Shown here piece after piece: positions 1-10,869 of a stretch of 64,000 bases of DNA (positions are counted from its first letter, which is position 1; each line of letters starts with the position of its first letter). Location of the stretch: assembly GCA_949987705.1 (NCBI GenBank), contig OX465286.1, positions 24,675,545-24,739,544 of the forward strand, written 5' to 3'. A program made the translations under genes and the position numbers. The DNA comes from Thereva unica (lineage: Eukaryota; Arthropoda; Insecta; Diptera; Therevidae). The notes under the pieces are model-generated. The model saw only the letters and a program-made list of their open reading frames with translations. It searched no databases and was not told the DNA's origin.

Positions 1-222
1 TTTTTTAAAGTTATCCAATTTATGTTTTTCTTGCACATATGCTGTGCGTAAACATCTGATTTTCTTTTTTATAACATCGACATCCATTTTCATGTAGTGG
101 GCTATGTGGATCCAATCCTTATTTTTAATATCCACTCTTTTATATAGTTTATTATGTATGCACCACAAACTTTCTTTTTCTCTGTATAAACTTATTAATT
201 TTAAAACTTCTTCTTTATTCAT
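1..222 (-). CDS. MADF-domain protein, N-terminal part (cut by window edge)
   Basis: An open frame of 74 codons starts at an ATG at 222 and runs off the left edge on the minus strand. The N-terminus has the MADF pattern: a KLISLYREKESLW helix, then a tyrosine/valine segment and a conserved W (NKDWIHIA), then a helix ending KKKIRCLRTAY. MADF is a Myb/SANT-like DNA-binding domain of insect transcription regulators, often paired with a BESS motif; Harbinger transposons also carry related partners. Only the first domain is visible, so host regulator and transposon accessory protein cannot be told apart. The call as MADF is fairly sure; the gene identity is open. Confidence 0.75.
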   Translation of the reverse strand, partial: MNKEEVLKLISLYREKESLWCIHNKLYKRVDIKNKDWIHIAHYMKMDVDVIKKKIRCLRTAYVQEKHKLDNFKK

Positions 223-890
223 TTTTTCCCGGCCATTTTTGACTCTCGTGTTCCGTCTTTTTGTCATTTGACGCCATTTTAAGATTTTCGAAATTTCGAA
301 CTCGAAACATTTATTTCAACGAATATTGCAGAGCAGATTGCAACAATATCTGCTGCAATAAATTCTGAAATATTGCATGCAATTGCAATATGGGTGTCTC
401 GACGGGCAATTTCATTGCAATTCGAAATTGCATGCAATAATTTATTTCCAATGGAGACGGGGGGTTAGCTACGAAGGCTTTTGAATTATTAGGCTTTTGA
501 CGCAACTTGTATAAATGAGGTGATAAATATGCTATCGCTATTTCCTTATTATTTTTGAGAATTTTGCACCATGAATCTTCAAAGCAAAGTTTTATCGGCA
601 AGAGAATGGAGATTACAGACCGGCTCCACACACATCACGGTCGTATAAACAAGTCTGCGAACTTCATATACCATCCCATACAGTGAAGTGTGATTGATAT
701 CGTTCGACTTTGAAGTAGTTCTTGAATGGATCACTGGCGGGGCAGTAGTCGAAGTACCAAATTTCGACCGGGTGCTCTTCGTGAACTTCGACAAATATGC
801 CATCTGTAATCTAAATCAAGAAGCTCCAGTAGCGATACGCGTATCAATCACAGGTTTGAGCAACGAGTTCGCAGACCTGTCTATACGACC
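223..890. other. Non-coding stretch, no gene recognised
   Basis: No convincing coding signal was seen. Positions about 320-440 are rich in short repeated words built on TTGCATGCAATTGCAAT, which is self-complementary, but no clear element ends were found. Confidence 0.5.
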
Positions 891-1567
891 GTGCTACACG
901 TTCAACTTTGCATTCCATTTTTTGACGTTCAACTTTTTTTTCTCTTTCACTCCAATGCCAAGTTTGAAACAGACTAGAATTGAAAGGAAAATAGAAAGCT
1001 CAGAATTGAAGACCGGTTCTACACGTTCAACTTAAACTCTTTTTTCTCTTTCGTTCGCATGCAACTTGTGAAAGGGATAATATTACCCCTTTCGCAATTG
1101 CATGTGAACGAATGAGAAAAAAGAGTTGAAGTTGAACGAAAAGTTGAACTTGGACCGGTTCTACACATTCAACTTTGGGTTCAACTTTTTGACGTTCAAT
1201 TCTGTCCCCCGTGTCTATACAATTTCAAATTTTCAAGAAGAAGATCGAAAGGCTCGCCTGCCACTGCTATCCGTGTACACTCATATTCATACATATTCGC
1301 ACACTCATAAAAATGTTGAACGAAAACACAAAAGTTGAACGCAAATTTCCATTCCTTTCTGAGCTGCTTTCCATTTTCCTTTCAACTCTAGTCTGTTTCA
1401 AACTGCATTGGAGTGAAAGAGAAAACAAAGTTGAACGTCCAAAAGTGGAATGCAAAGTTGAATGTGTAGAACCGGTCTTGTAGAACCAGTCGAATGGAAA
1501 TTTACGTTCAACTTTTGTGTTTTCGTTCAACATTTTTATGAGTGTGCGAATATGTATGAATATGAGT
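891..1567. repeat. Foldback-like element made of several interlocked inverted repeats
   Basis: Three inverted-repeat pairs are visible. Pair A joins about 891-1005 with 1357-1472 (arms near 115 bp, high identity). Pair B is a hairpin at about 1036-1127 whose arms start ACTCTTTTTTCTCTTTCGTT. Pair C joins about 1279-1354 with 1492-1567. The arms are rich in GTTCAACTTT and its complement. No protein is encoded. The structure resembles a composite of miniature foldback elements inserted into or duplicated beside each other. Outer target duplications could not be fixed. Confidence 0.7.
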
Positions 1568-1569
1568 CT

Positions 1570-1602
1570 CTTTTACATTACCTTCTGTTTCTGTATACCG
1601 TG
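1570..1602 (-). repeat. Solo P-like terminal repeat remnant
   Basis: This segment, ending in GTATACCGTG, closely matches the terminal repeats of the miniature element at 33553-33756 and of the 21-kb P-like unit at 42000-63132. No partner end was found upstream, so it is a remnant. Confidence 0.6.
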
Positions 1603-2656
1603 ACGACTTCCAACATATCAAAAACAGCTGTACAAAAACAGGCTGTATCAGAACCTAAAAGCGCTAGTGCAGCTGCTGCAGACGGCATCAGATTCTGTTT
1701 GACCCGTGCAGAAATAGACCGGAAGTCTGAGGGGGAGCTGAGCTGCTCTCCCTTCTTTGGAATTGGGATGAGCCTAGAGGCTATCAGACCTTAGGAAAGT
1801 AGTAGTTATTGATGCAATTATTAAGGATTATTAAGGATATAGCATGTATGAAAAAGCCAATCTTTTTGAGGTGTAAATAGAAAAGTTGTCGAAGCCTGAG
1901 GAGGGCTTCAACAATACGATCTAGCAAACTATTCTGGCTGTCGAGTTCCCTTGTACGGAAATTATGTATGTATGCGCTTGAGATTCGCTTTCCACCTTTT
2001 GTATGTTAAGAAAACGGGCAGTCTATCTAGAAATCTTTGGGGCTTCCGACGCGTGTCCCTGTCTAGAGAGGTGATGAACTTGTCATTGAAGAGGTGGCAG
2101 AATCGATGTAAATGTTATTGAGGTTAATATTGGGGAGAAACTGAGAGCAGAAAGCTTTATTAACATCATTGCCAAGCTGTTCCGAGTTCACCTTCTTAAG
2201 TGAACGAAACAGTGGAGCAGAAGTTATGGCAAGATGGGAGATAGGGAAGCAAAATTCCAAGACTACGGTATAGTGATGCGAAAAGACCGAGAGGGTGGTG
2301 CATCTATGAATGTCAACGTTCCTTGATAGTGCATATGAGTCCCTTGGAACTGACGCTATCTATCGCTAGGGTTTTGATGTCAGGATTGGCACAATCGACT
2401 TAATAACTCACAGGGTCCTCCAAGACGCTCCCTCATAGAAGTGAAATTCAATCATCCAGATTTTGAAAAAGAAACAGAAGTGTCTAACATTATCAATACA
2501 CAACACTGACGACGTGAAAACCCCTCAGCAATTAAGTGCTCGCTCTGCATGGATATATGTACTACCTAAAAAGTGTTAGTTACAACAATCTTCAAAATTA
2601 ATAATTATAAGAAAAATTATAACTTAAATATCTTTATTTTACTAAAACAACAAGAA
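1603..2656. other. Non-coding stretch, no gene recognised
   Basis: Only short unsupported open frames are present. It lies 3' of mRpL30 and may include its 3' UTR: AT-rich sequence with TTATTTTA on the plus strand sits just below 2657. Confidence 0.4.
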
Positions 2657-3784
2657 TCACCACGGATTAATCCACTTCAATCTAGAATCTTTCCTTAATG
2701 TTTCGCCATCTAATCTATCTGGCTCTAATTTGAAATTCTGTGTCGCATCCACTCTATTTGGATCAATTAACTCCTTTATTACAATGCACTCTCCATTTTC
2801 CTTTAACATTGTATGCTTTATATCATTTTCTGAAGGTTCTCCAAAGGGAAACGTGATTGGAGTTATCTTGATTAAGTGCTTAATCTTCCATAATCTTGCA
2901 TTATTCTCTGGTATATTTTTAACTACTGTAAAATCACCTTGCTTGCCATCTAAGCCTAAATCTCTCAATATACGCTGTTCCCAATATGGATTTCCCTTTA
3001 CTGGCTTAATTCGTTGGACTCGAAATAATTTTGCTGGGGTAACCGGGGGATCCTGATGGTCGGGATTCCTGGGAAATTGTCAGTTTTAAATCGAAGTCTG
3101 TAGCGATAAATATTTACCTTGGATAATAAATAATATTGCCATATTTTACTCCATCTTTGTATAAATATTTTTTGTTATGCTTTCCGTACAATCTTATTGG
3201 TGTTAAGTTATATTTTATAGTTTTTAAAAGGGCAGACCACTGACATATAATAATGGACTGCTCATCAGCAATTATTCCCATACAAACCGATGGCACCAAA
3301 AAGGTATAGTCGCTCGCTCATCCATAAGCCCCCAAACTGACAGAAGCACTCAGAAATAAAATCAATTAGAAAAAAATAGACGGGTATAGTGATGTTTATA
3401 TCTTTTGCGTTAAATCAATTAGAAAAAAATAGACGGGTATAGTGATGTTTATATCTTTTGCTCTTTTCCCCATAAGCCCCCGGACAGAATGTCAGTTGCT
3501 AAGACAGGCGTTAAGAACTTAAATCAGATACACATAAAATTTGCAAATTAATGAAAAAAAGGCATTTTAAAAGGTGAAAAAGTGAAAATAGTGTTTATTA
3601 ATTTTTTTAAACAAAATATTTGTGTTGTTTTAATGTTTTACGTACGTATTTAAAAAAATGAAAATTTCAAAAGTGATTCCGGTGTTTACATGGAGTGAAA
3701 AAAGGTTTGTAGCCTATGGAACAAATTGGTGCCATGAAAAATTTCTCATAAGCAGTCCATTCTATATGTCAGTGGGGCAGACAT
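2657..3784 (-). CDS. mRpL30: Mitochondrial ribosomal protein L30 (uL30m), start codon split from the gene by a miniature element
   Basis: This encodes the large-subunit mitoribosome protein uL30m. The last coding exon is 3068-2657 and contains the RIKPVKGNPYWEQRILRDLG region, the KNIPENNARLWKIKHLI core typical of insect mRpL30, and the C-terminus LKWINPW. A 49-bp intron (3117-3069, donor AAG|GTAAAT, acceptor TTCCCAG|GAAT) joins it in frame to exon 1, which reads YGKHNKKYLYKDGVKYG and ends IIYYPR. Exon 1 sequence runs from 3118 up to 3237. The native ATG lies at 3784-3782, but a 537-bp miniature element with TSD GGGCAGAC sits between it and codon 3. Removing the element and one TSD copy gives a start MSALLKT, consistent with a mitochondrial presequence. 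As assembled, translation from that ATG stops after a few codons inside the element. The only in-frame ATGs upstream of exon 1 lie in the element (for example 3299-3297). The intron argues against a processed copy. Confidence 0.88.
3238..3774. mobile_element. Miniature inverted-repeat element (8-bp TSD) in the mRpL30 start codon
   Basis: The terminal inverted repeats begin CACTGACATATA and continue into a TGGACTGCTCAT-like block at both ends. It is flanked by perfect 8-bp duplications GGGCAGAC (3230-3237 and 3775-3782). The interior is AT-rich and non-coding and holds a roughly 60-bp tandem duplication (about 3358-3465). A second copy lies at 27310-27710 in the opposite orientation and a remnant at 12324-12382. 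The 8-bp TSD fits hAT- or P-type mobilisation; the superfamily is not certain. Confidence 0.88.
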
Positions 3785-3852
3785 TTCGCAAAATCAAAAA
3801 GTTATTCAAGCTGTCAAAATAGAGCGGTGTAAGGTTATGTTCAATCTCTCTG

Positions 3853-4348
3853 GGGTCTGTTCAAGATTTCTGCTATAGCAGCTTTTAGCAGCTATTGTCA
3901 TGCTTTTCCTGTTCAAAACAGCAAAAAAGCTGCTAACGAAGCTGCTATTTTTGTGTTCAAGATTCGAGAAAAGCTGCTAATGTAGCTGCTTTTTGTTGCT
4001 CGCAGTTTCGACTGCAAGCAAGAAAGCAGCTACGTAAATCATACATGTGTGTGTAAATGTCATTGGTCGTTTTGCCAAAATGACTGACTCGAGTGAGGTT
4101 TTGTTGACATTAATACATATTAAATAATAAATTTAGGGATTGAAACTGCACGGCCAGGCTTTTTTCTAATTGTGGGGAGAGGAATCGTTGACTGCAAGAA
4201 ATACTCATACACATACATTAACACAAAGCTATGCTAGCAGCTTTTTTGCGTTCAAGATATCATAGCAGCTTTTTCTTGCTTTGCTGTAATTTGACAGTTT
4301 AAAAATTCTGCTACTAAAGCTGCTATAGCAGAAATCTTGAACAGACCC
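3853..4348. mobile_element. Foldback miniature element with 3-bp TSD (Harbinger-type)
   Basis: The ends are inverted copies starting GGGTCTGTTCAAGATTTCTG (right end GAAATCTTGAACAGACCC). They are flanked by CTG on both sides (3850-3852 and 4349-4351). The interior repeats the words GCAGCTTTT and AGCTGCTA. It is non-coding. The 3-bp duplication and GGG start suggest a PIF/Harbinger-type non-autonomous element. It lies about 70 bp upstream of the native mRpL30 ATG, so it may occupy that gene's promoter or 5' UTR. Confidence 0.72.
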
Positions 4349-4351
4349 CTG

Positions 4352-5829
4352 TACAAAGTAAAAATGTATCGTACTAGAACGTCTACTACTTTAGCAAAGT
4401 TTGGCGGCAGTTTTAATTGCTTTTTGTTAACATTTGGCAGCACTCATTGTGCAAGAAATGCAAGTTTGGAATTTTGTGGACAACTTTGAAAAATCTAATA
4501 TATCTTTTTTAAAATCGGCATAAAGTCTCAGTGAATAACTAAATAGAACTTAGCTAATTGTTATTAATTGAGTTTCAAAATTTATTAAGAAAAAATATTG
4601 TGGATGAACAGGTCGTTTCTCAAATTTGAATGTAAAACAAGCATTTTTTTAATTTACTTTTTCCAAAGGTATATTTATTTGCTATTATTATTTAAAATAA
4701 GGGCTGTGAGTACAGATTTATACTATATTCTTTCAAATTTATGTTTATAATTCTTGAATGCGCCTACAATTCTTGTAGGAAGGACTAGCGCCTGCTGTAT
4801 TCTCTCAGGAGGTTCCAGTCGAGCAGACCCGACTTGTTAATAGTTTTCTTCAATTTATTATACGAAGTTTTCCTATATTTTGTAGCACGTCATCTATCCA
4901 CCTATTTATTGGTGGTTCTCCGCTTCTTTTTCCTGATGGTATATCTTTGAAAATCGTGGCAAGCATTCTTTCTTATGAAGGTTGTACAATAAGTCCGAAC
5001 TATCGTAGTAACTTACTTGACAACTGAGGAAAGGCCGATTGTAGCATTCGTATATTACAACTTACGTCGATGGCTGAAGGAGAAATTTGCATTTCTTAAT
5101 CAATTGCAGGCAAAGCATTATCCAAAGGAGGTCGTTCACATTTCTTTTTTGTAAACGCGTCATAAGTATTTCGTTCAGTAGTATAAAAAATGGCAGGCAT
5201 TTACGATTTGGTGACATCGTGTAGCTACCAAAATTGTCGTATATCAGTATATCAGTTTATTGCATTTACAAATCGTAAATCTGCCTCGGGACAGCCTGTA
5301 CTAAGCGTAGTACAACCGGACATCATTTTTAATATCTCAGAAGAGTACCCACCGAAGTAGTCAGGCTGCCTCCTGCGAACGACGCACTGTTCAAACTCGA
5401 GGTTCACTGTATCCTCTTCATGCATCCTCCAGACCACACCATTAACCTGTCATGTCCTTTTTCTATTTTCGAGCTTACTACTAGACATAGACACTGCACC
5501 ATGTCATGATCGACATGACGAACTGGTAGTATAAAGGGTGACACCTCAGATTAAACTATCGACATGTTACGGATACACCAATACCAAACAGTCGCTTAGA
5601 AGAAGTCCCAGAAAGTTAATTTTTACAAAATTGCTGATAGGTATTTTAGCAGCTGGGTTGGTTGGGGAGAACCATCTTCAACAAATTAGCACATACTAAG
5701 AAGTGGTCCGAGTTGCGGATAACTGAGTCAACATCGCCGGAGTATTGCGTTGGGTAGAAAGGCCCTGTAATGTCAGCAGCTCTCAGAATTATTAAAATCT
5801 GTAAAGAGTTCGACATCTTTGCTTTAGAG
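4352..5829. other. Intergenic stretch with old repeat remnants
   Basis: No host gene was recognised. About 5380-5560 resembles the 3' UTR of the LINE at 54.7-58.4 kb (shared words such as CACCATG, GACATGACG, ACTGGTAGTA and AAAGGGTGA) and is probably a decayed copy. Confidence 0.4.
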
Positions 5830-6340
5830 CATTGTTTCTCAATCTGGGGGTCGCGAGCCTCAAGGGGGTCGGGTTAAAATATATAGGGGGTCGCAATCTG
5901 CCCAAAAAAATAATTTTAATAAACAATGTATATTTTAAATTATAATAGAAATAGAGTTTTACAAATATGACCACTACGTCATGGGATGTGTTACTTATTC
6001 ACATCTTGGTTCAAAGGCTCCTCTTGGTAACCTACCCTTACACATTAGGGGGAGGAATTCGGAATACAAAGCACACAATTCATGTCATTTCTAAATACTC
6101 GGCTGAAGGTTTTAGAATTCATTACAGACTCCCCCCCTTGGGGGCGTTTGAGACATTCAGGGGGGCAGTAGAAGACCCAGAGAAAATAAGGGTGCGTTGA
6201 GATGACACAGTAAGGACGTGTGGCAGGTTAAAAAAATATAGTCTAGAGAACAAGATGGTATGAAAAAAAATTTTGGGGGGCTCTAGAAGAAAAAATATTC
6301 TCAAAGGGGGCGGTGGGCAAAATAAGGTTGAGAAACTATG
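5830..6340. mobile_element. hAT-like miniature element
   Basis: The left end CATTGTTTCTCAATCTGGGG and the right end AGGTTGAGAAACTATG are inverted versions of each other. The left interior continues GGGTCGCGAGCC, a pattern typical of hAT/Charlie-type miniature elements. No intact 8-bp TSD was found. The open frames inside are translations of the repeat. Confidence 0.6.
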
Positions 6341-8373
6341 AGGTAGACCTACGACGGCGAAGGAAAAGGCAGCATCATACCACATTTGAGGAGAGACAGA
6401 TCTCCTGCCTGCGATATGAAGCATTAGGTTGATAGGTGTCTGGTCTGCAAGCAGATGAGTCCGATAATGAGGCTCAACGCCATCAAGTCAGATTGTTGTT
6501 CGTAATTGTCTTTCCTACAACCACTCCCATTCCGGCTATACTAGTAAATGTAAACGCGGAGACAGTATCTTATAGATCCAGGATCATAATTCTCGTTTGT
6601 AACCCACACTGCGTGCCAAAATTTAGGTGCTTGTTATACACCCACATCATTATCTATCACCAGTTTCAGCACGACTACAGCGGTCAATGCAAAGTGTCGA
6701 ACCACGTTGCAGTTAAAAGGATGCAATTTCGAAGCCTATAAAATAAAGGAAACGTTCTTGGTTCTCTAGAAAATTGCTGATAATTGCATCCAAGAGATCA
6801 AACGCGAGGCTCCCTACATCCTCTAGACTGCCCTTAACCAATAATATGCCTTTTCTATCCTCGAGCTAAGCTTAAGCTAAGCACCATGACGGACTGGTAG
6901 TTACACCTAAGCTTAGACTCTCACATAATAAAAATTTACGATCTGTTGACGGAAGAAATATGTTTGGTGTTCCTGCTGTCCTCGTCAGGCTCAATTTTTG
7001 ATTTCTTACTCAAACCTGTTTCGGAGTCGTCTTTTTTTGTGCGATTTTTTTGTAAGAGTTTTTTTTATAGAGAATATAACAATATTTCCCAACAAACTTC
7101 ATATTTCATCCTACACCACCAATCATCTATATTAACTTGCCACGCTTCCACTTCCCGAAGAGTCCACATGGGATGAACCCACTTCCTTTTTTATTCTTTC
7201 CCTCCTCCTCTAAGAGCAATGGTATCAGTGAAAAATTCATCACGGAAGCTACTGACACGGAAATCATCGGTGCTGTGCCGTCACGGCTATGTGTGGATCG
7301 ACTTTAATAATTCAATTTTACGACCGATTTGACTGAGAAGCTAAAACCTGATCAAACTTGTCTGTTTTTCCTATCATCTCCATCAGTTTCAATTTTTGGG
7401 TTTTTACCAAGAAATTCACAAAAAATTTTACTTCATTTTTTAGGCTTTTAGGTCGCAGCACTAAAAAAGTTGATAAACGATACTTTATAGTAATCAATGG
7501 GGATTTAATATATACACGTTTTTCTTGCATGTTTTGACCTTGCCTTGCATGAAGGTGTCATCTCGAATACACTTATCCCCTTTAAGGCGGGACACACATA
7601 TCAGCACCGAATGATGGCTGTGAGAGAAAGTAAACAAGTAAAATTTTACCAGTCAGTGCCTACACTTCTGCGCCTCCGTTGCTGAGTTTCCATGTAGAGT
7701 TTACACTGAATTTACTCAGATTAAGCACCCATGTACTGAGTTTCCATCAGAGCTCAACCAGAATTGAACCCGGGTTATACGTCATGGAAACAGACACAAT
7801 TAAGAGTTTTCGTTAAAGATTTTCAACTTTGCTCAAATCAACGATAGGTAGATTGAATTTGGCTCATACACACAACTAAAAGGCACACTGCAGAGGGGAA
7901 ATTGTCGCGCCTCGCTTGGACGGGACTTTATATTTAAGAAATACTTTCAAAGAAAAATCTATAATAAAACTAATTGATTGAAAAAGATGGACGAAACCCG
8001 AAGGGAGCAATGGAAAAGTATAGAGTAAGTCGTTGAGTTGAAGTGTCATTTCAACTCAACCACATCTCAACTCGACTCCCAACTCCTTCTACTTCCAACT
8101 CAGTAATGGAAATGGGGATTGAATAAAGTTTCGTTAAATCCAATAAAGCTTGACAAAACCAGTCCGGTCAAGCTGGGTTTTGCATTTCTGTGTGTGTTTG
8201 AGTATCTTTTACTGAACATATACCAACGGCGACGCAATGCAAAATTGATTTTCTATCACTTTAACCCAGAACCGCCATGGAAACAGCATCGAGGTAACTT
8301 GAGGAAAAAACCTTCTGTTTACTCAACGAAAACTCTACCTCGATTCATGGAAAGACAGTAATGGAAACATAGT
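6341..8373. other. Intergenic stretch, no gene recognised
   Basis: About 6830-6915 contains another decayed copy of the 58.3-kb LINE 3' UTR (ACCATGACGGACTGGTAG). The rest is AT-rich, with recurrent TGGAAAC and GAGTTTCCAT words around 7680-8360 but no resolvable element ends. Confidence 0.35.
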
Positions 8374-8480
8374 ACTGGGGTGGTAGCACGTAAGTTGTTT
8401 CAATCGACTTGTTCATACAAAAATTCTAGATTTTTGTATGAAGAGGTCGATTGAAACAACTTACGTGCTACCACCCCAGT
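8374..8480. repeat. Near-perfect 107-bp hairpin
   Basis: The left arm starts ACTGGGGTGGTAGCACGTAA and the right arm ends with its exact complement. The stem is close to 50 bp with a short AT-rich loop around CTAGA. It could be a minimal foldback element or a hairpin RNA source. No homologue was seen elsewhere in the window. Confidence 0.75.
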
Positions 8481-9223
8481 TTAGTTTTTACCCGAACACG
8501 GTGCGGATAGGTTCGAGTGCTTTTAACTGATTCCAGATCAAGTTATTTTCAGAAATGATGATGTTGATTGACCATAAACTCAGTAGCATCTGAATTAGAA
8601 TCAATTTTGCAGAATGAAATTAATGGAATATGAATCAAAATGAGAAACTATTTTTCTGACAAATAGTTCGTATTTAGGAAGCCAACAGATATGAATTTCT
8701 GTTAATATAAATCCCGTTCCATAATAAAATGTACAAAACAAAAATAATTTTATTCATTCTTTAAGAAAAAAAGGAGCACATCTTATTTTGAAACATGCTT
8801 ACATTGTACATACTTACGAGATTTCTTTTATGTAAACACACTTATATACCACTTTCCAAGTTCTTACTATATATCCTGAAATGTGCTGGTCCACAGGTGC
8901 TTACTTCGGTCTAGAAGCTATTACAATCAACAAAACAGCTTTCAGCCATCTGAGGATCAAAGCATGCGCATCGACGTTTTCTTCCTTAATAAAACGATGG
9001 TGTGGGAGGAGTTTATAAAGTATTCGATTTGCTTTAAAATGTTTTATTTAAAATATAATAAATAGAAATTAAAACTAAAAAATTAACAAAAATATCACAC
9101 ATTCAGCTTTATTCCACGAAGGATTTTTGGAGTATTTATCATCAACAAGAAAAATATCGTAAGGATAAAATCTTTTTTTTTTGTTTTTGGCTTCAGGGAG
9201 ATGAATTTTTAAAGGATTTGCGT
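8481..9223. other. Region 3' of the bHLH exon, no gene recognised
   Basis: AT-rich sequence without coding support. The part adjacent to 9224 would be the 3' UTR of the minus-strand bHLH gene. Confidence 0.35.
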
Positions 9224-9635
9224 CTAGGTTTCCAGGACATGATTTAAGTATGCAATATAACAAATTGCCAGCTTAAGTATTTCAATTTTCGACAATTTCT
9301 TATCCGGTGGCAATGTTGGCAGTAGCTTCCTCAATTCAGCAAATGCAACATTGAATGCCTCGACTCGGATGCGTTCTCTTGTTGCATGAGCTGTTCGATA
9401 TTTTAAAGTTGCCCGACGACGCCGTCGACGCTCCTCTCTAGAAAGTCCAACTAAGTCAGCTGGATCTAAATTTGTTATTGGTATTGTTCTTCTTCGAGGA
9501 GTTATCGGAATACCTGGTGGGATATTTTCGCAGGCCAAACCATGATGCAGGAAATCTCTCCCCAATGATGTACTCTGACTTGGAATCATGTGTTCAATGT
9601 CGTAAACCATATCGGGCTCTACTGAGTAACCGCCT
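9224..9635 (-). CDS. HLH4C: bHLH transcription factor of the NHLH/NSCL family, last coding exon
   Basis: The exon begins at a splice acceptor (TATTTTCAG|AGGCGG, 9636/9635) and stays open to a TAG at 9226-9224. A stretch of basic residues ([13 protein letters not shown]) precedes the bHLH: basic region [16 protein letters not shown], helix 1 [13 protein letters not shown], loop PPDKKLSK, helix 2 [19 protein letters not shown]. This arrangement and the near-C-terminal position are characteristic of vertebrate NHLH1/2 and Drosophila HLH4C, neuronal regulators that bind E-boxes as dimers. Upstream exons were not identified in the window. The family call is strong; orthology to HLH4C is inferred from the motif. 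There is no frame damage. Confidence 0.88.
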
Positions 9636-10265
9636 CTGAAAATAGAGAAGGAAAAAGTTTATTGTGATTGTAACATGACAAACATTTTCATTTTTCTCCA
9701 GACGTGTTTACACACAATGGACATAATGTTGGCAGTTATGAATGCCTTATGGTGCATCTTAATGAAATCTTCAAATAATAGAGAGTGGTGTAATGTTTAG
9801 ATTGCGGTTCGCCAACCCTTTTTTCTTTACACACAATAAAAATCACACACTTTCTGGTTAAATACTGTAATTTTATTTAGGAATTGTGGCACGAACGTCG
9901 CTCAAGGGGATGTTTGTTTGGTAGATACTTTGAGCATATTTTTTTTGTGGCAGAAAGGAGCAAAATATTTGAGGGGGTATTGTGACGATGGTGATGTGAT
10001 GTGAATGAAGAAGGGGTTGTAAGGAACGGATTTTTCGCAGTGTGAATATTAGGGCTGGTGATCCAGTTTTTATTTTCCAATAAGCAATAAAATGTAATAT
10101 TTATGGAATATTTAAGGCAAATGTTGAATAATTCTTGACATTGAACGAAGTTCGTGGTACAAGTTAAAATAATAATGTTGTCTTTTTATTTGAATGTTGA
10201 CATGAGCTTTAAGAAAACATGAATGACTTGTACTGTAGATGTAGCCAAGGCAGTATGCGTTCCCC
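9636..10265. other. Probable intron/upstream DNA of the bHLH gene
   Basis: No coding exon was recognised. The copia fragment starts at 10266 with no 3' LTR visible on this side, so that element is truncated. Confidence 0.35.
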
Positions 10266-10631
10266 CTAGTAAAAGTAGTTACCGTTCTGTGTTAACCTCC
10301 TAATTGATAACAAGCTGCCCCGAAGTTCTGGCACATAAAGAACTTCTTTAACTGTTGCAAATAGCTCCTGATTTTGTTCGTTATAAAATTTTATACGGCA
10401 TGTTCTTTTACCTTTTACAGGCAATTTATCTCCATTTGCTAGTGTAACCTTATCCCTGTAGTTTTTATTAAATTCAATAAAATTTTGTTTTTCACTAGTC
10501 GTATGTGCGGTCGCCCCTGAATCAACAGTCCAGTTGTAATCGGTTTTATTGTGTTGATTCCTTACTATAAAACAATGTTCTTCGGATGTTGTCACAGTTT
10601 TGACAAAACCTTTATTTTGTTTTCGTTTCAA
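10266..10631 (-). pseudogene. copia aspartic protease fragment
   Basis: The catalytic motif WTVDSGATAH is followed by the TLANG and VLYVPELRGSLLSI blocks that mark the copia protease and the start of the gag-pre-integrase region. The frame ends at 10266. It is offset from gag by frame changes around 10.65 kb. Confidence 0.8.
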
Positions 10632-10869
10632 TTCATTATATTTTCGGCAGTCTTTCTTGTAAAATAGTTATTGCAGTAAAAGCATTTCCATATCTTTTTC
10701 GGGTGGTATTTTGCCTCTTCCGTTTTTAGAGCCGCCTCTGAAGTATTTTCTGAACTTGTAATCTGATGACGTTTGTGTTCTTCCATTAATTTTAATTTCA
10801 CGTACTCTAATGTGGTCTTCTTCTTTCCTTGTCTCTAATGCTGTCACAAGCGTATCGAAAATGGGTAAG

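Noticed and set aside
3237..3299. N-terminal MVPSVCMGIIADEQS as the native mRpL30 start
   Set aside because: Those codons belong to the miniature element and recur at 27.65 kb; the native ATG is at 3784-3782.
5967..6424. Short frames at 5967-6200 and 6122-6424
   Set aside because: They lie in or across the hAT-like miniature element and show no protein family features.
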